Part shown: positions 22,820 to 34,860 of the stretch, one piece after another
Layout: every line of letters starts with the position of its first letter
How positions within the stretch are numbered: the stretch's first letter is position 1
From: Petaurus breviceps papuanus
Taxonomy: Eukaryota > Chordata > Mammalia > Diprotodontia > Petauridae
NCBI GenBank assembly: GCA_028583685.1
Contig: JAMXIF010000077.1
Coordinates: forward strand, 12,063,363-12,127,362
Direction: 5' to 3'
DNA length: 64,000 nt
Notes under the pieces: model-generated
Told to the model about the DNA's origin: nothing
The model's input: only the letters and a program-made list of their open reading frames with translations
Databases searched by the model: none
Program-made: the position numbers and the translations under genes

Positions 22820-23212
22820 TTTAGCTCTGGCAAGTATTTGCAAAATACTGTGCTAGGCACCAGAATACTTAGAAAAATGACATTATTCATCTATTCCTAA
22901 AGAGGGGCACATTATTTTTCCTAAAGTGTGCACATCTTTGTATCATAAAATCACAAACTTAGGAGGAAATCTCAGAAGTTGGGTCCAGTTCATACTTGGA
23001 CCCAATTACTGATCAACCGTAAGATCATACATTTGAACTAAATGGGGCCTTAGAAGATATGCAATACAAACTTCTCATTTTATAGGTAAGAAAACTGAGT
23101 TCCAGAGAGAGATGATATATTTTATTCAAGGTTACAAAGGTGGTAAATGGAAGAGCAAAAATCTGAACTCATGTCCTATTACTCAAAGCTCAGGACTTTT
23201 TCTAATTTGCCT
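22820..23212 (-). repeat. L2 end remnant followed by antisense MAR1 SINEs
   Basis: 'atactgtgctaggcacc' at about 22,842 is an antisense L2 end. From 22,938 on, 'aaaatcacaaacttaggagg', 'cttctcattttataggtaag', 'aactgagttccagagag' and 'caaggttacaaaggtgg' give one or two antisense MAR1 copies. Confidence 0.6.
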
Positions 23213-23759
23213 TTTTTTTCCTTTTAGTCCTATCTGTATCATTCCCAAGGGGTAGTCATCTAGCCTTTGCATTAGGAACACCATGAAAAGGGAATCCATT
23301 AATATGCCACTTTTAGGCAGTTCTAACTTTTAGGAAAATAAATTCAGACATCACACATATTTCTGTGTCTTTTTGATATATTAAAAAAAAAGTTGTGAAC
23401 AGCCTAGGCTATCCAAATTTAAAATGGGTGGCCTTAGGCAGCAGTGCATTTTCTCTGCCTTGAGATCGTCAAGGAAAGTTGAATAACAACTTCTCAGCAA
23501 TATTGGAAAGGACATTCTTATTCAGTTTCAGGTTGACATATATCAAGTAGTATTAATTTTTGGTCCATGAACATTTAAAACATTTTGCTATAATTAATTC
23601 ATTTTTGATTCTTTGGGTATTTTTTATTCACTTACCATTGTTTTGAGAAAGGATCCATAGGGCAAATCTCTTTCAAATGAAATTTACCATTTCCTTCAAA
23701 TATAAATGTAGGCAGCAAACAAAACATTATTAGGCTTCAAAAGACTTCTTAAGGATATT
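23213..23759. other. No recognised element
   Basis: AT-rich sequence with T-runs. No gene or transposon wording was noted. Confidence 0.4.
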
Positions 23760-23823
23760 ATCACACATGTGCACATAAGCATGGGTGCACACACAGACAC
23801 ACACACAGACACACACACATACT
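23760..23823. repeat. (CA)n microsatellite, imperfect
   Basis: CACACACAGA units near 23,790-23,820 preceded by scattered CACA and GTGC words. Confidence 0.85.
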
Positions 23824-23844
23824 CCTGGAATAGATGAATTCTGA

Positions 23845-24840
23845 AATTTCCTTTAACCTGGAAATTCCTTTATTATCTGAGGATATATAGAGGATGTAGC
23901 ATTTGAAATTAGTCTTGAAGGAAGCCAGGAGGTGAAGGATAGGCAGACATTGTAAGCAAGGATAATATCCATTAAAAAGTCAAGGAGTATGGAGATGGAT
24001 TGAAATGTGCTAGGAACAACAAGAAGGTGAGTGTTACTTGATGCTAGGGTATACAGAGGACAATGAAGCATAAAAAAACTGGAAAGAAAAAAAATGTACG
24101 TGGTTTAATAGATAGAGAGCTAGGCCTGGAGTCAGGAAGATGTGAGTTCAAATTTGGTCTCATATACTAACCACCTAGCTGAATCTGAGCAAATCACTTT
24201 ACCTCTATCTGCCTCAGTTTCTCCAGTTATAAAATCAGGATAATAACAACACCCACATCCAAGGGTTGTTGTGAAGACCAAATTAGTTAAGAGTTTGTAG
24301 AGTTTTTAGCACAGTTACTGGCACATAGTAAGCCATAGATGTTAATAAGAATAAAAATGACAAAATGTTTTAAAAGCGAAACAGAGGGTTTTATATTTAA
24401 TACTAAAGTTTATTGAGTATGAGCAACACACATGATCAGACCTACACTTTGGAAGATGTTTGGAGAATATACTGAAATGGGGAGAGGCTTGAGGAAGAGA
24501 GAACTGGAAAAAAAAGGATATTGAGTTGTATGGGCATTAGTTGGTGAACGACTATATCTGAGTGGCGGCTGTGTTGGTGGGAAGAAGATAAAAACATATG
24601 AGGACTATTTTGAAGGTAGAAAAATCAAGATGACTTGGCAACAGAATGGATATATGATATAAGAGAGAGTGAGGATTTGAGGATCATACAAAGATATTGA
24701 GTCTGGGTGATAGGGGTAAGAGTTGTGCCCTCAGCAGTAACAAGGAGGTTGAAAAGATGCAAGAACTGAGAGAGGAAAGAGTTCTATCTTACATGTGTTG
24801 AGTCTGAGATGTCTGTTATGCATATGCATGTATAGATACA
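23845..24840 (-). mobile_element. Antisense L2 LINE, interrupted by a SINE
   Basis: The first part has 'cttgaaggaagccaggaggt'. The second has 'ttttatatttaatactaaag', 'atgatcagacctacac', 'gaaatggggagaggcttg' and 'gttgagtctgagatgtctg'. These are collinear antisense L2 segments. The sense SINE at 24,092-24,362 separates them. Roughly 0.7 kb of L2 survives with no coding capacity. Confidence 0.65.
24092..24362 (+). repeat. MIR/THER1-type CORE-SINE nested in L2
   Basis: Head 'agatagagagctaggcctgg', core 'gcaaatcactttacctc', 'gggttgttgtgaagacc' and the L2-like tail 'ggcacatagtaagccat' are all present, making it nearly full length. Confidence 0.75.
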
Positions 24841-24949
24841 AACACACACACAAACACAACTCATCTCTGAAATAGCTTTTAACCAAGGAGAACATAGGTA
24901 AGAGGCAATTGAGATGAACATTGAAAGTCGCAGATCAGTTAGTCAGTTA

Positions 24950-25480
24950 AATGACAAATTATTTATTAAATTTTGTCTATATGTAAAATAGTATACTGGA
25001 TATGGTAAAGCAATACAAAAGAGGTTTCAGAGAAGCATTGACATTGCAAAAGCAAAAAAATTAAATTAAATTAAATTAAGGGAATCTCTGTCTTAAAAGA
25101 GTACAAAATCAGAAAGGATGAATTCTCCCAAGAGCTACTAAGCTAGCATGGCTGGAATGTAGATATTGGAATGTAAGTAAGGAGGATGACGTATGGAAAG
25201 GTAAGTGGAAACCCAGGTGTGGAGTATTTGAAGTGCCAGGCAGAGGAATGTGTCTTTTTTCCTAACAAGCATTAAACAGCATTACAGATTACTGAGCAAG
25301 AGAGTCTACATGACCAGATCTAGGTCATAGGAATTCAATACTTACTGTGCTGCAGAAGATGGAGGAGAAAGGAAAAACATTGGAAACAAAACTTTGAGAA
25401 AGCTATTCCAGCAATCCAGAGAGAAGTGATAGGGAGTTGAACTAGAGTAAAAGCTTCATGAGTTGAGAAAAGGGACAGAG
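24950..25480 (-). mobile_element. Antisense L2 LINE fragment
   Basis: 'caaattatttattaaatttt' and 'gtcttaaaagagtacaaaat' match the antisense L2 end. 'gtgccaggcagaggaatg', 'gagtctacatgaccagatc' and 'agctattccagcaatccaga' match its upstream part. It starts only about 110 bp after the previous L2 copy, so the two may derive from separate insertions of the same family. Confidence 0.6.
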
Positions 25481-25494
25481 GGGAGAGATGTTAT

Positions 25495-25560
25495 ACTGGT
25501 AGAATTGGACAATAGGGTCATGCAAGTCCCTTCCAACTGAGATTTTATAATTCTGACCTG
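25495..25560 (+). repeat. MAR1 3' tail fragment
   Basis: 'gcaagtcccttccaactgag' with 'ttttataattctgac' is the isolated end of a MAR1-type SINE. Confidence 0.5.
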
Positions 25561-26486
25561 CCAATACATGAGGGTGATTCACTTGGTGTTATGATAGCTA
25601 CTTGAAACTAAGCAAGAATAGGAATCTTCCCCCTACTAGGGGTGAGGAACCTATGCCCTAACCTATCCCCATCACTTCCAGCACAGATTTAGTTTAATGT
25701 TAGTGAATTAAATAATTATGTCAAATATTATTTAACTATGTAAAATGAAAATTACTGGAAAGGTAAATATTTCAAAAGAAAACTAAGTTAGTCTTATACC
25801 CATGTTCACACTGGCTCTAGGAAAATTTGAAGTAAACAATGAATTAGGGATTAAAGTGTTAGAAAGGTACACATACTCATAATGAAACTATTTAAAAAAT
25901 ACTAAGGTCTCTTCAATTATCTATTTTCTGCATGTCTAGTGAAAGTTAAAGTCTATCATTTTCCTTTAACAGCTCTACTTAGTGAAAGAACTATGAACAT
26001 ATTTTAAGCAGGATGTCTTTGGCACAATCTCCTTTGAATTCGGGCAGTCATGTTGCATTACTTTGCTAAACTGTGCAGCCTTATGTGACAAATTTATGTG
26101 AGCAGGTTTGTATTATCCTAATGACATTGCATGTTAATGTTCTGCAATATGAAAACATGTGTCTTGTAGAGGGAACTTGATGAAAAAGAAGTATTATTTG
26201 TGTAAATCATCTCGAAAGTTTGTCTTGCATGGCATAGTAACTTATGCAACCTCAAGGTCATTGAAAACAAACTGCTCTACCCCCTCTCTATTATCCCAAA
26301 TCTCACAGCTGGCATTCTATTTTAAACAGAACTATGGGAGGTCTATAGCAATAGTTACAAATTTCTTTGCCCCTGGATATCCCCAGTGGAAGACAGTAAG
26401 TCCTGTGGCACCTGTATATTTATTCATATGACTGAGATAAAATGAATCAATAAATGAATGAAAATTTATGAAAAGGGAAGGGGCAA
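25561..26486. other. Repeat-poor island, candidate conserved non-coding DNA
   Basis: More than 900 bp without identifiable repeat. Positions 26,030-26,170 have a mixed, non-repetitive texture with homeodomain/POU-like words ('cattgcatgttaatg'). The 90-codon frame at 26,159-26,431 starts near it but has no recognised domain and lacks splice or promoter context, so I do not call it a gene. Confidence 0.35.
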
Positions 26487-26712
26487 AAAGAATATGCATT
26501 TATATATTACCTACTGTATGGCTAGCACCTAATATATATTATAGCATTTGATTATCACGACAACCTTGCAAGGTGGATGATATTGTTGCCCTTATTTTAC
26601 AATTGAGGAAAATAGAGACAAAGTGACTTGACCAGGATCACACAGTCAGTATGCATCTGAGGTTACATTTGAACCCAGGTCTTCCTGACTTGAGGTTCAG
26701 CATTGTATCCAA
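26487..26712 (-). repeat. Antisense MIR CORE-SINE
   Basis: 'acctactgtatggctagcac', 'acaaccttgcaaggtggatg', 'caattgaggaaaatagagac', 'gtgacttgaccaggatcac' and 'acccaggtcttcctgac' cover nearly the whole family length in antisense. Confidence 0.75.
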
Positions 26713-26982
26713 TTTTTTTTATTAAGTGCTTAGTAGGTAGAAAACATCACTAACCATTTACGTTATTCCATCTGATTAATATTGATTAAACAAATAATCA
26801 ATGATTCAGCCAAAAAATGGTACTTTATCTTTCATCCTACTGGGTATCTCAGTCATCATTTTCTCATTTTCTTTATCATGTTGTAAAAAAGCAAATAAAA
26901 ATAAGACCACCCCCCCCTAAAAAAACTTACCTTCTTTATTTTCCATTCTCTTGGAATATTATGACTGACTTGATAATCTTTT

Positions 26983-27281
26983 TTTTAAAGCAATCAGGGC
27001 TAAGTAACTTGCTCAAGGTTACATGGCCAGTTATTATTTCTGGGTGTGGTGCTGAGTATCTGAGCCGGGATTTGATCCAGGTCATCCCAACACTGGAGCC
27101 GGTGCTCTTACTCGCTGAGCCACCTGGCCACCCCTAAGCAATTGGGGTTAAGTAACTTGCTCAAGGTTACACGGCCAGGTGTTTCTGGGTGGGTGCTAAG
27201 TGTCTGAGCCCGGGATTCGATTTCCAGGTCTTCTCAACACTGGAGCAGGTGCTCTTACTCGCTGTGCTACCTGGCCGCCCC
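26983..27281 (-). mobile_element. Dimeric tRNA-derived SINE (copy 1)
   Basis: Two head-to-tail SINE monomers, on the - strand left monomer 27,281-27,135 then right monomer 27,134-26,983, share one terminal T-run (the A-tail) and one flanking duplication, TTGATAATCTTTT at 26,970-26,982 and 27,285-27,297. The monomer junction is GCTTA followed by GGGG. Copy 2 at 45,429 has the same arrangement and junction. The left monomers of the two copies differ at about five of 147 positions by eye. An open frame across it is fortuitous. Mobilisation by L1 is likely, inferred from the A-tail and duplication length. Confidence 0.9.
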
Positions 27282-27394
27282 AAGTTGATAATCTTTTAAA
27301 CTGAAACATCAAAGATATTAATGGCTTAACAAATGATATAATATACTTGTTTTAAATTGATTCTAAAATGCTTCAAACTAAGAAGCTGATAGTG

Positions 27395-30310
27395 TGATTT
27401 TTTTTAGAAATTCAGATTTATTTTAATTATGTTTATTTCATTAAATATTTCCCAATTATATGTAAAAAATTAGCAATTATTCTGAAAACTGTGAGTTTCA
27501 CATGCTATTCTCCCTCTTGCCTGTCCCTACTCCTATAGAAGGCATGTAATTTGATATACATTGTATATGTGAAGTCATGCAACACATATTTCTGATTAGC
27601 CTTTTACAAAAGAACACAGACAAATAAAGGAGAAAAAAATATAAAAAAGGTAAGAAAATGATGCTTCAGTCTGAATTAAGAGTTCATCAATTCTCTCTCT
27701 GGACATAAAGAGAATTTTTCATCATTGATAATTTGGAATTTCCTTGGATCATTGTCTTGATCAGAGTAGCTAAGTCTTTAACCGTTGATTATCCTTACAA
27801 TATTTCTGTTACCATGTACAATAGTCTCCTGGTTCTGCTAACTTCACTTTGCATCCATTCATATAAGTCTTCTCAGGTTTTTTTTGAAACCATTCTGCTC
27901 TTCATTTCTCATGACACAATAGTATTTATTCCATCAAAATCACATAGCACAATGTGTTTAGCTATTCCACATTGATGGGCATCCCCTCAATTTCTAATTC
28001 TTTGCCATCACAAAAATAACTGCTATAATTATTTTCATACAAATTAATTCATTTTCCATTTTAAAAATATTTTTGAGATTCAGACAGTACTGGTATTTCT
28101 GGGCCAAATAGTATGCAGAGTTTCATAGTCCTTTCGAGATAATTCCAAATGGTGCCCCAGAATGGTTGGAGTAGTTCACAACTCTACTGCCAGTGCATTA
28201 GTATACCATTTTTTTTTCATGTCCTCTCAAGAAGTTTTCATTTTCTTTTACTATCATGTTGGTCACTTTGATAGGTGTGATGTGGTATCTCAGAGTTGTT
28301 TTTTTTGCCTTTCTTTAATCAGTAGTGATTCAGAGCATTTTTCATGTAGCTATTAATAGCCTTGATTTCTTCTAAAAACTGCTATTCCTATCCTTTGACC
28401 ATTTATCAACTAGACAATAGTTATTTTTAATAAATTTATTTCAGTTCTCTATATATTTAAGAAATAAGAACTTTACCAGAGAAACCTGCTGTAAAACATT
28501 TCCCCTAGTTTCCTGCTTTCCTTCCAAGTTTTGCTACATTAGATTTACTTGTGCAAAAGCTTTTCGAATTTCGTGTAATCAAAATAATTAATTTTATGTC
28601 CTATGATCCCCTCTACCTCTTGTTCAGTCATAAACTCTTTCCTGATCCATATCTCTGACAGGCATATTTTCCCATGTTCCTCTAATTTACTTATTATATC
28701 ACCTTTTATATCTGAATTATTTAGCTATTCTGACCTAATCACAACATGTACCCTTTTGACTCATTTTCAAGAATGAAGGATGAACAATAATGACAACTCC
28801 TTCTTTAGAATTATTTAGTTTCCAATTAATTTATAATCTATATTTCAATGACCCTTTGTTAAATGTAATTTTGTTTCATTTGAGAGTAAATTTAAAATTT
28901 CCACTCTTATGAATTTGGTTGTGAGGTTTTTATACACTAATACAAGGTCAATTTTTGTCAAGGTGCTATGTACATCTGAGAAAAAGGTTTACTCCTTTGT
29001 TTTCAAATTCACTTTTCTCCTGAAGTCAATCATATATAAATTTTCAAAATATTCACTTCCTGAACATCTTTTTATGGTTAGATTTATCTATCTCTGAGAG
29101 TGAAAAGTTGAGGTCCCATACTAGTATAGTTTTGTTCTCTATTTCTGCCCTATTTTCTTTTATTCTTTAAAAATCGCAACCTTTTCCCGAGTTGTTAATG
29201 GTATTTTCACCATTTTCTTCCTTTGCTTTCATCTCTTTGTCTATTTTTCTTTCTGCTATTCTTATTTGATTTTGAAAATCATTTTAGTTCTTCCAGAAAT
29301 TCTTGTTGGACTTATGTTCAATTAACATTTTTCCCCCTTTGAGGCTCTGCTTATACTTGTTTTGTCTTCATTGTTTTCTTTTGAGTTTGTGTCTTGATTT
29401 TCCCTGGCACACTAGTAATTTTTGAAGCTCAGGTTCTTAGTGGTTGTGGTGTTTGCTTACTAATTTTTGCACCATATTAAATATATATATATATCTTTCG
29501 GGTAATGTTGGAACCTTTTCCCAGTACTGGGTGGAAGGGTATTGTCTCAAGTTTCAGGGGTTTTTGTTTTGTTTTGTTTTGTATGTTTGTTTGTTGTACT
29601 GCTGTTGTGAGAGATACTTTGAGCTTTTGGAAGTTTTTATGCTTCCAAGGTGGTATGATTACTGCTCTCTTGGCTTGCATTTTGGTCCTTACCCAGGAAG
29701 AAACCCTGATCCCTTCAGGTTGCTATAGACACTGCTTCTCAGGGTCACTCCTCCCTTGGAACCATAAGTGATACGGGCCCACAAGGCTTCCCTCCTTTTT
29801 GACTGAAAATTTTCCTCTCCACCCTTGAACTATGTTCCAGAATGGGGTATATGCCATAAAGTTACCAAATAGTTGTCCCTCGTGGCTCCAACTCCCCCTT
29901 GACCAAAAGTGATCCTCTTTGCCTTTGAAGTTTCACCCAGGCAATGAAACTGCCAAACACATGTGGTCCTGAGTCCAGTCCTAAAACGAGTACCCTGTAA
30001 TATGTTTCTGACCAGTTACTAGGTTCCCTTACATTTTCTGGCCTGAAACTTCCTAAAGTTGCTTCTGCTTCTGTCACCACCATCAAATCTCACCATTGGT
30101 GTTTTGTCCATAGGTGCTACAGGTTAGGCTACCTTCCTCTCCTATGTCTCACATTTCTCTTTCCAACATCTCATGGTATCTTGAGCTAGAATATTGTGTC
30201 ATTCCCACCTATTCATGGTAGCACCATCCAGAATTTGTTTTGAGATATTATTTTAAATTTGTCTGGATCTAGTTTATTATTTTCTCTACTATAACATCTT
30301 GGCTCCATCC
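27395..30310 (-). mobile_element. Older antisense L1, both ends present, internally deleted
   Basis: Starting from the 3' end at 27,395, the copy carries 3' UTR and ORF2 C-terminal wording up to about 28,720 (for example 'ccagaatggttggagtag'). It then jumps at about 28,800 to endonuclease-region wording (28,905-29,150, 'actagtatagttttgttct'). The middle of ORF2, including the reverse transcriptase, is absent. A 5' UTR runs from about 29,470 to the 5' terminus at 30,310, where the + strand reads 'acatcttggctccatcc'. Length is 2.9 kb against about 7 kb for the neighbour at 30.67 kb. No clear target-site duplication was found. It cannot be active. Confidence 0.75.
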
Positions 30311-30658
30311 ACATAAGTCCCAAGTGTTGTAAACTTAAGAGACTAGCAAGATGATAAGGAATTCAGTTTTTATTTTAATTATAGAACAGGGAGCAAAGAT
30401 GGAGGGGACAATGCTACCTTTAGTCAGTATCATATATATTAGGTCCATTATGATCACAAGTTAGGCCTGGCTGTCATGTTTCAAAACTCTACCAAAAAAT
30501 AGATATTAGATTAGTTCTCCTAGTCATTTAATAACTAGTTCCACAATTATTGTGCCTTTGAAATTTACATTGAAATAGATATTTAGAGCAAAAACAAATT
30601 GCAGAGGTCTTTTATTTAACCCTTGACTCAGTGTTACAACAAAGAACAACTCTATAGC

Positions 30659-30673
30659 ACAGGAAATTTCTTT
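30659..30673. repeat. Target-site duplication, 3' side of L1
   Basis: ACAGGAAATTTCTTT, identical to 37,641-37,655. A T-run of the L1 A-tail follows directly. Confidence 0.95.
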
Positions 30674-31069
30674 TTTTTAAAGTTTTTTTTGGTTTTTATT
30701 AATTTTATTTCCTTCTAATTTACAATATTCAGTTACATAATTCCTTGAGTTTCAAATTTTCTCCTTCTTCCTTCCATCCCCCTTGCCATGGTGGCATACA
30801 ATCAAGTATAGTATCTGCAAATACCTTCATATTGGACATTAGTCAGGTTACAAAGAAGAATTGTCTTAGATGGAATGAACAATGGGAAAGAGGAAACAAA
30901 ATAAAACAAGAAAAAGAAAGAGAGAGGGTAGTTTGTTTTTTCAATTTGCATTCAAACTCTTTGCTTTCTAGGTATTTCTCTGAATGTGGACATATCACAT
31001 ATCTTTCCATCATGATGCTTTTGGAGTTGACTTATAATGCTTCATTGCTGAGAAGAGCCTAGTCTATCA

Positions 31070-34000
31070 AAGTTGGTCATCACACATATGTTGAGTCTGA
31101 AATTGTGTACAAAATTCTCCTGGTTCTGCTCTTCTCACTCAGCATCAGTTTGTATAATTCTCTTCAAGTAAATACGAAGTCCATCTGCTCCTCGTTTCTT
31201 ATAGCACAATAGTATTCCATTACATTCATATAGCAAAACTTGTTTATCTATTCCCCAATTGATGGGGACCACCTTAATTTCCAATTCTTTGCCACCACAA
31301 AAAGGGCTGCTATAAACATTTTGGGATACAACCCTAGAAGTGGTATTGCTGGATCAAAGAGTATGAAATTACTTATAGCCCTTTGGGCATAGTTCCAGAT
31401 TGCTCTCCAGAATGGTTGAATCAGTCCACAACTCTACCAGCAATGCATTAGTGTTCCAATTTGTCCACATCCTCTCCAGCATTTGTCATTTTCCCGTTTT
31501 GTCATCTTAGCTAATCTGACTAGTGATATGTGGTATGCCAGAGTTGTTTTGATTAGTATTTCTCTAATCAATAGTGATTTAGAGCATTTTTTCATATACT
31601 TATAAATATCTTTAATTTCTTCCTCTGAAAACTGCCTGTTCATATCCTTTGACCATTTATCAATTGGGGAATGACTTGTATTCTTATAGATTTGAATCAA
31701 TTCTCTGAATATTTAGAAATGACCCCTTTATTAGAGACATTGGCTGTAAAAATTCATTCCCAATTTTCCACATCCCTCTTAATCTTGGTTACATTGGCTT
31801 TGTTTGTAAAGAAACTTTTCAATTTAATGTAATTAAAATTATCCATTTTGCATTTTATAATGCTCTCTAATTCTTGTTTGGTCATAAAGTCTTCCTTTCT
31901 CCATAAATCTGACAGGTAAACTATTTTTGCTTTCCCAGATTACCTACAGTATCAGCCTTTATACCTATGCACCCATTGAGAGTTGATTTTTGTATATTGT
32001 GTTAGATAATGGTCTAGGCCCAGTTTTCCATACTATATTCCAGTTTTCCCAGCAGTTTTTGTCAAATAGTGAGTTCTTATCCCCAAAACCGGGGTCTTTG
32101 GGTTTATAAAACAGTAGATTACAATAGTCATTGACTGGTGAGTCTTGTGTGCCTAATATATTCCATTGATCCGCTGCTCTATTCCTCAGCCAGTACCAAG
32201 TAGTTTTGATGACTGCTGCTTTATAATGCAGATTAAAATCTGGTATAGCTAGGCCATCTTCCTTAGTATTTCTTTTCATTAATCCCCTTGATATTCTGGA
32301 TTTCTTTGTTCTTCCAAATGAATATTGTTACTATTTTTTCTAGTTCTGTAATGTAGTTTTTTGGTAAACTGATTGGTATGGCACTAAATATGTAATTTAA
32401 TTTAGGTAAAAGTTTAATTTTTATTATCTGATCTCAACCCAGACATGAGCAATTGATATTTTTCCAATAAGTTATATATGACTTTATTTGTGTGAAAAGT
32501 ATTTTGTAGTTTTGTTCATATAGGTCGTGGATTTGTTTTGGCAGGTACATTCCCAAATATTTTATAATGTCTACAGTAACTTTAAATGGGATTTCTCTTT
32601 CTATCTCTTGCTTCTGGATTTCATTAGAAATATACAGGAATGCTGAAGATTTACATGGGTTTATTTTGTATCCTGGAACTTTGCCAAATTTATTTATTGT
32701 CTCAAATAGTTTTGTACTTGATTCTCTAGGATTCTCTAACTATATCATCATACCATATGCAAAGAGTGATAACTTGGACTCTTCTTTGTCTAATTTGATT
32801 CCTTTGATTTCTTTTTCTTCTCTAATTGCTACTGCTAACATTTCCAGTACCAGATAGAATAAGAGGGGTGATAGTGGACACCCTTTTTTCACCACTGCTC
32901 TTATTGGAAATGCTTCAAGTCCCCATTACATATAATATTTGCTGATGGTTTTAAATAGATGCTACCTATTATTTTAAGGAAGGCTTCATTTATTCCTACA
33001 CTTTTTAGTGTTTCTAATAGAAATGGATGCTGTATTTTGTCAAAACCTTTTTTTGCATCTATTGAAATAATCATGTGGTTTCTGCTAGTTTTATTGTTGA
33101 TATGATCAATTATACTGATGGTTTTCCTAATATTAAACCATCCCTGAATTCCTGGAATAAATCCTACCTGATCAAAATGTATTATTGTTGTGATCAGTTG
33201 TTGTAGTCTTTTTGCTAATATTTTATTTATAATTTTTGCATCTATATTCATGAGGGAAATTGGTGTATAATGTTGTTTCTCTGTTTAATCTCTTCCTGAT
33301 TTAGGTATCAGTATCATATTTTTGTCACAAAAAGTATTTGGTAGGACTCCTTCTTTACTAATTTTACCAAATAGTTTGTAGAGAATTGGAATCATTGGTT
33401 CTTTAAATGTTTGATAGAATTAGCTAGTAAATCCATCTGGCCCTGGAGATTTTTTCCTAGGGAGTTCACTGATGGCTTCTTCAATTTCCTTTTTCTGAGA
33501 TAGGATTATTCAAGTAATTTACTTCCTCTTCATTTAATCTGGGCAACTTATATTTTTGTAAATATTCATCCATTTCACTAATATCGTCAAATTTATGTGC
33601 ATACAATTTGGCAAAATAATTACTAATTACTTTTCTAAATTTCCTCTTCATTGGAGGTAGATTCACCCTTTTTATTTTTGATACTCATAATTTGGTTTTC
33701 TTCTTTTTTATTATCATATTGGCTAAGGGTCTATCCATTTTATTGGTTTTTTCATAAAAACCATTTCTTAGTTTAATTTATTAATTCAACAGTTTTCTTA
33801 ATTTTAACTTTATTAATCACTCCTTTGGTTTTCATTTTTTTTCTAATTTAGTATTTAATTGGGAATTTTTTATTTGTTCTTTTTCTAGGTTTTTCAATTG
33901 CATGCCCAATTCATTGACCTCCCTTTTCCTTAATTTATTCATGTATGCACTCCTGGATATAAAATTTCCCCTAAGAACTGCCTTTGCTGCATCCCACAAA

Positions 34001-34860
34001 TTTTAGTATGCTGTTTCATTATTGTCATTCTCTTGAATTAAGTTACTGATTTTTTCTATAATTTCTTGTTTGACCCACTCGTTCTTTAGGATGAAATTGT
34101 CTAGTTTCCAAAGAGTTTTTGTCTATTTTTCCATGGCCCTATATTGCATATGATTTTTATTGCATCATGATCTGAGAATGGTGCATTTCATATTTCTGCC
34201 ATTCTGCACTGAATTGTGAGGGTTTTATGCCCTAGTATGTGGTCAATTTTTGTATATGTGCCGTGTACTGCTGAGACAAAGATATATTCCTTATTATCCC
34301 CATTCAGTTTTCTCCAGAGATCTATGTACCTACCCTATCTAAAATTCTATTAGCCTCCTTAACTTCTTTCTTATTTATTTTTAGGTTGAATTTATCAGGT
34401 TTAGAGAGGGGGAGATTAAGTTCCCCTACTAGTATAGTTTTTCTATCTATTTCTTCCTCTAATTCCCTTAACTCCTCCTCTAGGGGTCTGGATGCTATAC
34501 CACTTGGGGCATATATGTTAAGTAATGATATTGCATCAGTCTTGATAGTGCCTTTTAGCAGGATATAGTTTCCTTCCTTATCTCTTTTAATTAGATCTAT
34601 TTTTGCCTTTGCTTTATCTGAGATAAGAATTGCTTCCCCTGTTTTTATTTTACTTTAGCTAAAGCATTATGTATTCTACTCCAGCCTTTTACCTTTACCC
34701 TGTGCGTGTCCATTTGTTTCAAATGTGTTTCTTGTAGACAGCATAATATTGTAGGATTATGGTTTTGAATCCATTCTGCTACCTGACTCAGTTTTATGGG
34801 AGAGTTCATCCCATTTACATTCACAGTAATGATGACTATCTGTCTCTTTCCTCCATCCTA
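31070..34860 (-). pseudogene. L1 ORF2 (endonuclease-reverse transcriptase), decayed
   Basis: ORF2 nicks target DNA and copies L1 RNA at the nick. The N-terminal endonuclease is seen on the - strand at 34,830-34,690, with ITVNVNGMNSP and QETHLK. The reverse transcriptase spans about 33,251-32,730: [16 protein letters not shown], the motif A region SIDAKKGFD, and GCPLSPLLF near 32,870. The catalytic FADD box reads FAYG (the two residues are at 32,757-32,752), so both aspartates are lost. A stop follows four codons later, where L1 usually has Y. The C-terminal Cys-rich motif near 31,480-31,430 reads CWRGCGQIGTLMHCW, followed by a stop. The remaining frame lies in pieces at 33,666-33,481, 33,251-32,901, 32,279-31,965 and 31,700-31,434. 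Both end coordinates are estimates. Confidence 0.9.

Noticed and set aside
26817-27137. 106-codon frame whose end resembles a frame at 45,573-45,785
   Set aside because: The similarity comes entirely from the right monomer of the dimeric SINE on opposite strands; not a conserved protein.
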